Assembly (NCBI RefSeq): GCF_003946245.1
Contig: NZ_RHNN01000007.1
Span: 62,001 to 126,000, forward strand
From: Levilactobacillus cerevisiae
GTDB taxonomy: Bacteria > Bacillota > Bacilli > Lactobacillales > Lactobacillaceae
Reading direction: 5' to 3'
Length of the DNA: 64,000 nucleotides
Part shown: piece by piece, positions 58,884 through 64,000 of the stretch
How positions within the stretch are numbered: position 1 is the stretch's first letter
Layout of the letters: every line of letters starts with the position of its first letter
Made by a program: the position numbers and the translations under genes
Notes under the pieces: generated by a model
What the model was told of the DNA's origin: nothing
What the model saw: only the letters and a program-made list of their open reading frames with translations
Databases searched by the model: none

Positions 58884-59399
58884 TGATTCCTACGTTATCT
58901 GGATTCGGCGCCGGCAAAAAGTTAATAGGTCATAGTTATCCTGAAGTTAACAGGCTAATCAGAAATGGTCGTGATAGAACTATGAAGTTTCTGTAACTTT
59001 TCGCTGCTGACCCGGTTTAACTGTTTATTTGATTCGTAATCGCGGTTCGTCGTTGTCGTCAACTGGCTCTCAGGCCGTTCAACACTCACCGCTACGGTAT
59101 CCCCGAATTTACGCTGTGGTTCTGACTGGAAAAGATGGCTATTCGGCTGACAATCAACACTTGAATAGACAGTCCTGGCGACCCACTAGCCATGAATGAA
59201 CTCACTTCTGCCAGTATAAACTAATTTCCCAGTTTGAACTACTAGTCCCCGCTACCAACTGGCTGAAAAAGTAGCGTTACTTCATCACTGTGAGGTGCAA
59301 TGATTCTCATCTCACCGGATACCTTCCATTATACCCTATCAAGCTTAAGGGAAGATACGCTGTTTGGCCAGTTTTAGCAGGCAGGCCGATTCAAATATT
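58884..59399. other. Gene-free region between the two-component genes and ssrA
   Basis: It holds the promoter region of the response regulator on its left and leads into the ssrA promoter on its right. I see no gene, repeat-family copy or clear terminator. Confidence 0.5.
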
Positions 59400-59427
59400 T
59401 TGCAGAAACGCTGAGGTATGGTACACT
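59400..59427 (+). promoter_or_regulatory. ssrA promoter
   Basis: TTGCAG (59400-59405), a 16-base spacer and TACACT (59422-59427) stand 16 bases before the mature 5' end of tmRNA. Confidence 0.75.
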
Positions 59428-59443
59428 GTATCAGTATCGAAAT

Positions 59444-59811
59444 GGGGCCGTTCTGGATTCGACTGGTATAGGTTGAAGCTTGACTGCGCGTCGTAGCGGC
59501 ATCTACGTTAAAAGGTCCAGTTTATTATAACTGCAAAAAATAATAACAATTCTTACGCTTTAGCTGCTTAATAGGCGCTTAACGTAGATCCTCCTAGGCT
59601 TGCCCGCGGTCTAGATCTGGGTCCTAAATTTAACGGGCTTACGCTAACGGCTCCCACCTGAAGTACGTTAGAAGAGATGAATCAGGTTAGCTGAGTATGT
59701 GGGCCCTGACAGGCGGCAAGTTATTCAGTGAAACTTTAAGTAGTCTGCCTATGCGTGTAGACGTTAAGTTGGCAATATGCTAGGACGCGGGTTCGATCCC
59801 CGCCGGCTCCA
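59444..59811 (+). ncRNA. ssrA: Transfer-messenger RNA
   Basis: A 368-base RNA that rescues stalled ribosomes. The tRNA-like ends pair as GGGGCCG/CGGCTCC with discriminator A, and the T arm is CGCGGGTTCGATCCCCG. The tag frame starts with the resume codon GCA at 59533 and stops at TAA 59569-59571, encoding AKNNNNSYALAA, which targets proteins for proteolysis. CCA is not encoded. The pseudoknot region follows. Confidence 0.97.
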
Positions 59812-59817
59812 TAAATG

Positions 59818-59852
59818 ACTCGTTAGCTGCGCGGCTAACGAGTTTTCTTTTA
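59818..59852 (+). terminator. Terminator after ssrA
   Basis: ACTCGTTAGC and GCTAACGAGT form a perfect 10-bp stem, followed by TTTCTTTTA. Confidence 0.92.
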
Positions 59853-59977
59853 CCCAATTTTCAGAAAAGACCAAACTTCAAAGTTCACGATTTCAAATAC
59901 GGTCGAGAACTTTTTGGTTAGTTATTTCGACTGATTCAAACTCAGTTTAACGATTCAGTTCGTTCACCTGTTGAACG

Positions 59978-60026
59978 CAAAAAGAGTTGACGAGTGCTGG
60001 AAATCCAGCATTCATCAACTCTTTTC
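59978..60026 (-). terminator. Terminator after asnS, two-way
   Basis: AAAAGAGTTGACGAGTGCTGG pairs with CCAGCATTCATCAACTCTTTT with few mismatches. T-runs occur on both strands. It ends the asnS message on the reverse strand. Confidence 0.88.
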
Positions 60027-60052
60027 TAATGAACCACCTAATTCAAATAGCT

Positions 60053-61444
60053 CTAGAACTCAGCGTTACCCGGTGTCCGTGGGTAAGGGATCACATCGCG
60101 GATGTTCTCCATCCCCGTCACGTACATCAGTAGCCGTTCAAAGCCAATCCCGTAACCGGAATGTGGCGTTTCACCGTACTTCCGCAGGTCCAGGTACCAT
60201 TGATATTCTTCTTGTGGCAAGTTGTGATCTTTGATCTTCTTTGCCATTTCAGCCTGACGTTCTTCACGTTGGCTCCCACCAATCAATTCACCGATGCGAG
60301 GGACCAACAAGTCAGCGGCGGCAACCGTCTTGCCATCGTCGTTGTCACGCATGTAAAACGCCTTAATTTCCTTAGGATAGTCCGTCAGGAAGGTTGGCCG
60401 TTTGTAGACCTGTTCACACAGGTAACGTTCATGCTCTGCCTGTAAATCCAGTCCCCAGTAGACGGGCACGTCGAATTTAACGGACGCCTTTTCCAGCTCC
60501 TCGATGGCTTGCGTGTAGGTAATCTGTGCAAACTTTTCGTCGCTGGTCTGGTGCAGACGGTTCAACAAGTCCTCATCCACAGCACCGTTCAAGAAGTCCA
60601 ATTCATCCTTGGCATTCTCTAAGAGGTAGTCGACAACGTACTTCAACAGGCCTTCAGATTCATTGATAACATCTTGCAGGTCAGCGAAGGCCATTTCTGG
60701 TTCAATCATCCAGAACTCTGAGGCATGACGCGCCGTATGAGAGTTTTCAGCCCGGAAAGTAGGACCAAAGGTATAGACATCCCGTAAGGCTAAGGCAAAG
60801 GCTTCAACGGGGAGTTGACCACTCACCGTTAAGTTGGTTTCCTTCTTGAAGAAATCCTCGTGGTCATCCACCTTGCCGTCATCAGTCTTAGGCAGGTTGT
60901 CCAAGTCCAGCGTGGTGACCCGGAACATTTCGCCGGCCCCCTCGCTGTCGCTACTGGTGATGATTGGCGTGTTCACGTAGGTGAAGCCGTGACCCTGCAG
61001 GTATTGGTGAATGGCGAAGGCAGCCAATGAACGAATCCGGAAGACGGCGTAGAACGTGTTCGTCCGGGGCCGTAAGTGAGCCATCGTCCGCAGGTATTCA
61101 TAGGAATGTTTCTTCTTTTGCAACGGATAATCGTTGTCGGAAGCCCCTTCCAGGACAACTTCTGTGGCGTGGACTTCTAAGGGTTGCTTGGCGTCCGGTG
61201 TATAAACGACCGTGCCGACCACCTTGATGGTTGAGCTTAAGGGCAACTTAGTCAATTCAGCGTAGTTGTCAATATCACTCTTCATGACAATCTGTGCGTT
61301 CTTAATCGTAGACCCGTCTCCCAGTTCGATAAAACCGACCCGCTTGGACCCCCGGACCGTTTTCACCCAACCATGTAGCACGATTTCTTCGCTCTCAGCA
61401 AAATGTGTTTTGCCAAATAAATCTCTCACTAAAACTTCTGTCAT
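60053..61444 (-). CDS. asnS: Asparaginyl-tRNA synthetase
   Basis: A 463-residue class II synthetase charging tRNA-Asn. ATG 61444 (AAGGAG seven bases upstream) gives [13 protein letters not shown]. An open frame further upstream only reads through the T-box leader. An OB-fold anticodon domain covers about 15-110. Motif 2 lies in [20 protein letters not shown] and motif 3 in [14 protein letters not shown]-box leader controls it. Confidence 0.96.
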   Translation of the reverse strand: MTEVLVRDLFGKTHFAESEEIVLHGWVKTVRGSKRVGFIELGDGSTIKNAQIVMKSDIDNYAELTKLPLSSTIKVVGTVVYTPDAKQPLEVHATEVVLEGASDNDYPLQKKKHSYEYLRTMAHLRPRTNTFYAVFRIRSLAAFAIHQYLQGHGFTYVNTPIITSSDSEGAGEMFRVTTLDLDNLPKTDDGKVDDHEDFFKKETNLTVSGQLPVEAFALALRDVYTFGPTFRAENSHTARHASEFWMIEPEMAFADLQDVINESEGLLKYVVDYLLENAKDELDFLNGAVDEDLLNRLHQTSDEKFAQITYTQAIEELEKASVKFDVPVYWGLDLQAEHERYLCEQVYKRPTFLTDYPKEIKAFYMRDNDDGKTVAAADLLVPRIGELIGGSQREERQAEMAKKIKDHNLPQEEYQWYLDLRKYGETPHSGYGIGFERLLMYVTGMENIRDVIPYPRTPGNAEF

Positions 61445-61464
61445 TGCGATTCTCCTTTTCTGAG

Positions 61465-61740
61465 CACTAAAAAAGACCCAACATCCCCATAAACAAGGGA
61501 CGAAAGATCTTTCCGCGGTACCACCCAAATTGTTTTTTAACTCAAAACCAACTTTAAATAAGCGTACTAACATACGCTCCGCCTGATAACGTGGCGGCTC
61601 ACGGCGCGGCCTACTCTCGTAATTTCAGCCTGCAACGAAAATGGGGTTAACCGCAACTGACAGTCGACTAAGCTCTCACTATCCTTAGCTCGCTATCTTG
61701 ACGTAGCAGATTTGGTGTTGTCCATTTTAAGTGTTTTTAA
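61465..61740 (-). promoter_or_regulatory. T-box riboswitch leader of asnS
   Basis: On the reverse strand the 275-base leader contains the T-box core TGGGTGGTACCGCGG (about 61525-61511). A terminator helix (GATCTTTCGTCCC/GGGATGTTGGGTC) with TTTTTT ends at about 61468. Uncharged tRNA-Asn would pair with the core and allow read-through. I could not fix the specifier codon; an AAC near 61640 (GGTTAACCCC) is a candidate. Confidence 0.88.
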
Positions 61741-61750
61741 AGTTATGCAA
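61724..61750 (-). promoter_or_regulatory. asnS promoter
   Basis: On the reverse strand TTGCAT (61750-61745) and TAAAAT (61729-61724) stand about 15 bases apart, at the 5' end of the T-box leader. Confidence 0.55.
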
Positions 61751-61827
61751 CTGTTGATAGATTAGCACAAGTTTCGCCTAGTTACAACTGAAATTTCTTG
61801 CACCATCACGCGTTTCACCGGCCATTC

Positions 61828-63444
61828 TCACGTCAACCAATCTTCAAACTGGATAACCTCATCAAATAATCCCGCCGTTGCCTCGTGGGGGGTATGACTG
61901 ATCATAATCAGGGTTAACGTTGGGTTCGTTAGTAAAAGTCGTTCAATCTTCACTGCATTACCCGCGTCCACAGCAGAGGTCCCTTCATCCAGTAGAATCA
62001 CGGGCACATGCCGCAAAAGTCCCCGTGCCAACGCTAACCGTTGTAGTTGACCCCCTGACAAGTTCCGACCGCCCTCACCCACATTCTTGTCTAGAAATTT
62101 ACGGCCAGTCCTTTCAGAGATGCACAACTTGGTCGCCAATAAGACCTGAATGAGTTCGTCATCAGAATAGTCATTGGTCAATACTAAATTACGGCGAACC
62201 GTTGTCGCCAACGCTTGGGGGCTCTGATCCAGGTACAAAATCCGGGTTCGCAACTGACTGACGGATAACGCTCGCATGGATTGCCCGGCAATCGTAATTT
62301 TCCCCGTGTAATTCGTCAGATAACCACCCAAGACTTTCAAAAAGGTCGACTTGCCGGAGCCGCTAGCGCCTAATATCAAATATTTTTTACCCGCAGCAAA
62401 CTGATAAGTCACGTGTTGAAATACAGCTTGATCTGGCTGATAGCCGTAGCTTAAATCCTGTACTGTCAACGTCGGGGCTGGTGCAATAACACGTGACTGA
62501 TGGGGATCGGAATTGCTTAGTGATTGCCGTTCTAAGGTGAATTTTGCAAAAATGGGCGCAACACCCCGAATCATTCCCAAATAATTACTCATGCTACCAA
62601 GATTGTTGAAAATATTTCCCGACAGGCTGCCAACAGCGCTGAGTGTCCCAATTGACACAATTTTGAAAATGGCTAACACACCACTCATACCGAGCAAAAC
62701 AACTTGAGAAATAACGTTGCCTAGCAACCCGACTACCATAACTGAGCTTTGTGCACGCATCCGATTGACGTTGACCTGTTTCAGACTCTGCGAAGCCGCA
62801 ACAATCTCCTGTTTCAAGAGCTTAAGTGACCGAAATGCATAGAGCAAATTGAACACCCCCAGCACACCTTGTGTTTGATCAACAAAGGCTTCATTGGCAT
62901 GGGTTAGTTGTTGGTTAGCCTGCAGAACGCGCTTGTCAAAGATTTTGGGTGCCAAAATAATCAGTCCCGCCAGCCCCAATGCCGTGAGTGCCAGGCTCCA
63001 ATGATAAGCAATCAACGTTATCAAGGCAAAAATCGTGCCAAAGATCCCCTGGACGACCGTAAAGTAGTTCTGCAACCCTTGAGTGTTGATTGTTTGAATG
63101 TCATTGTTGACCCAGGATTCGTAGACCCCTGTTGCCCGTGAATTGTAGGCTTCGTAATCCTTTTGCGTCAGAATATCCGCCAAGTCCTGTCGAATCGAAA
63201 TGTCAATATCTTGAATCACCCGTTCCTGATAGACCGCACTGACATAGTTGACGGCCGCGATACCTATCCACGTGACCATCAAAAGACCAATCTTGAACAG
63301 GAACAACCCGCGTTCACCTTTAATCAAGGCATTCAAAATATCTGCATTCAGGACTGAGCCATAAACCACCAAGCCCTCAATGAGAATCAGTAGGCCCATT
63401 TCAATACTCACTGCCAGCCTGTGCTGACCTAAGTAGTGCCGCAT
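61828..63444 (-). CDS. ABC exporter, fused permease and ATPase
   Basis: ATG 63444, seven bases after GGGGGA, gives 538 residues starting MRHYLGQHRL. Six membrane helices (to about 310) are followed by an ATPase domain with Walker A GASGSGKST, signature NLSGGQLQRL, Walker B ILLDEGTSAVD and switch ISHTP. It has no partner gene here, so it is probably a homodimer. The substrate is unknown; similar single exporters handle peptides, lipids or drugs. Confidence 0.88.
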   Translation of the reverse strand: MRHYLGQHRLAVSIEMGLLILIEGLVVYGSVLNADILNALIKGERGLFLFKIGLLMVTWIGIAAVNYVSAVYQERVIQDIDISIRQDLADILTQKDYEAYNSRATGVYESWVNNDIQTINTQGLQNYFTVVQGIFGTIFALITLIAYHWSLALTALGLAGLIILAPKIFDKRVLQANQQLTHANEAFVDQTQGVLGVFNLLYAFRSLKLLKQEIVAASQSLKQVNVNRMRAQSSVMVVGLLGNVISQVVLLGMSGVLAIFKIVSIGTLSAVGSLSGNIFNNLGSMSNYLGMIRGVAPIFAKFTLERQSLSNSDPHQSRVIAPAPTLTVQDLSYGYQPDQAVFQHVTYQFAAGKKYLILGASGSGKSTFLKVLGGYLTNYTGKITIAGQSMRALSVSQLRTRILYLDQSPQALATTVRRNLVLTNDYSDDELIQVLLATKLCISERTGRKFLDKNVGEGGRNLSGGQLQRLALARGLLRHVPVILLDEGTSAVDAGNAVKIERLLLTNPTLTLIMISHTPHEATAGLFDEVIQFEDWLT

Positions 63445-63542
63445 ACGACCATCCCCCATGTTACGAGAGATTATAGTCGCCAGCGGATGCTTTCGTGTGC
63501 TGACACCACTTAAGAAAGCGTAGTTAGCACGGTTGACTTAAC

Positions 63543-64000
63543 CTAGGCCATGGACGTCCCCAAATCAGCTATTTGTGCAGCAATAGCCTGATTGCTGGGC
63601 GCACACGTGATTGTGGCCCGGGCACCCAGGTGTTGCAGCTGCGGTTTACTAGTTACCCAAACACTGGTACTGGCCCCGGCTAACATTTCAACGTCATTCT
63701 GGTCATTGCCAAACGCCACGTAGTCGGTCACACCTAGCCGTTGGAGAGCTGTGGCCTTGTTAATATTCTGAGCCGTAATGTCCAAATTACCTTCGCCGGC
63801 ATAGGTGACCACTGACAGCGTCTTCCGGGCACTCAAAGTCGCTTGGAGCTCCGCCGCCTGGCGCGCAGGGAGGCCCAACAAAATAACCTTAACCGCCTGC
63901 TCAATCTTAGCCAATGACACTTTACGCGCTAAATTAGCCGGATCAATCCTCCCCGCCAGTGGATGTTCAACCGCCAATCTGGCCGCGTAATTCCACTGAC
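63543..64000 (-). CDS. HAD-family (Cof-type) phosphatase, C-terminal part (cut by window edge)
   Basis: The frame stays open to base 64000 on the reverse strand, so the N-terminal part with the DxD nucleophile lies outside. The visible part has the Cof-type cap end, LDITAQNINKATALQRLGV, and motif IV GNDQNDVEML that binds Mg2+. Such enzymes dephosphorylate sugar phosphates or flavin precursors. An internal TTG at 63977 is not needed as a start. Confidence 0.82.
   Translation of the reverse strand, partial: QWNYAARLAVEHPLAGRIDPANLARKVSLAKIEQAVKVILLGLPARQAAELQATLSARKTLSVVTYAGEGNLDITAQNINKATALQRLGVTDYVAFGNDQNDVEMLAGASTSVWVTSKPQLQHLGARATITCAPSNQAIAAQIADLGTSMA

Noticed and set aside
61445-61573. 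N-terminal extension of asnS by 43 residues
   Set aside because: The extra frame is the T-box leader read as protein; the ATG at 61444 has the proper ribosome site and the family N-terminus.

Overview
This window is a chromosome segment of a low-to-medium GC Gram-positive bacterium, most likely a heterofermentative lactobacillus of the Levilactobacillus brevis group. The support is a Lactobacillales-type run of tdk, prfA, prmC, tsaC, glyA, upp and the F-type ATPase operon, a MurT/GatD pair, a T-box-controlled asnS, an ssrA gene with an AKNNNNSYALAA tag, frequent TTG starts behind strong Shine-Dalgarno sites, and a lactobacillus-style propanediol/glycerol utilisation (pdu) locus without cobalamin synthesis genes next to it. 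The species is inferred, not proven.

Layout. 1-6116 (-): atpB-E-F-H-A-G-D and the start of atpC. 6117-7097: a gene-free stretch with a tandem 117-bp repeat and a long palindrome. 7140-13542 (-): upp, glyA, tsaC, prmC, prfA, tdk. 13543-14915: repeats and an IS30-like relic. 14916-16966 (+): murT-gatD. 17053-18093 (-): a serine beta-lactamase-like hydrolase. 19347-22914 (-): a heterodimeric ABC exporter. 23317-27802: small unknown proteins, a GGDEF protein and an EAL protein on opposite strands, and a DUF805 membrane protein. 28185-28509: divergent tRNA-Gln(CUG) and tRNA-Glu(CUC). 28630-45707 (-): a 21-gene pdu microcompartment locus, faced by an AraC activator at 46003 (+) and followed beyond it by a propanediol/glycerol channel gene at 47662 (-). 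49158-52187 (-): four secreted-protein genes, one broken by an in-frame stop. 52934-58871 (-): pgi, a glucose-uptake permease, an rRNA methyltransferase and a two-component system. 59444-64000: ssrA, asnS with its T-box, an ABC exporter, and a HAD phosphatase cut by the window edge.

How the pdu genes work together. The facilitator admits 1,2-propanediol or glycerol. PduCDE, a B12-dependent dehydratase kept active by PduGH and supplied with adenosylcobalamin by PduO, makes the aldehyde inside a shell of PduA, B, B', J, K, N and U. PduP, PduL and PduW convert it to acid with ATP, while PduQ reduces aldehyde to alcohol and recycles NADH. PduV and an EutJ-like protein are accessory. Unusual members are a Tyr-phosphatase-like protein, a flavin reductase fused to a GNAT domain, and a stand-alone PduO-C/HbpS protein. 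The activator carries a C-terminal domain resembling the transcobalamin-like DUF4430 fold, which suggests direct sensing of the cofactor.

The most unexpected intergenic content is two families of 160-240 bp structured repeats (four copies of one; five copies plus one internally deleted copy of the other). Their stems differ in sequence between copies but keep pairing, which points to selected structure rather than simple duplication.
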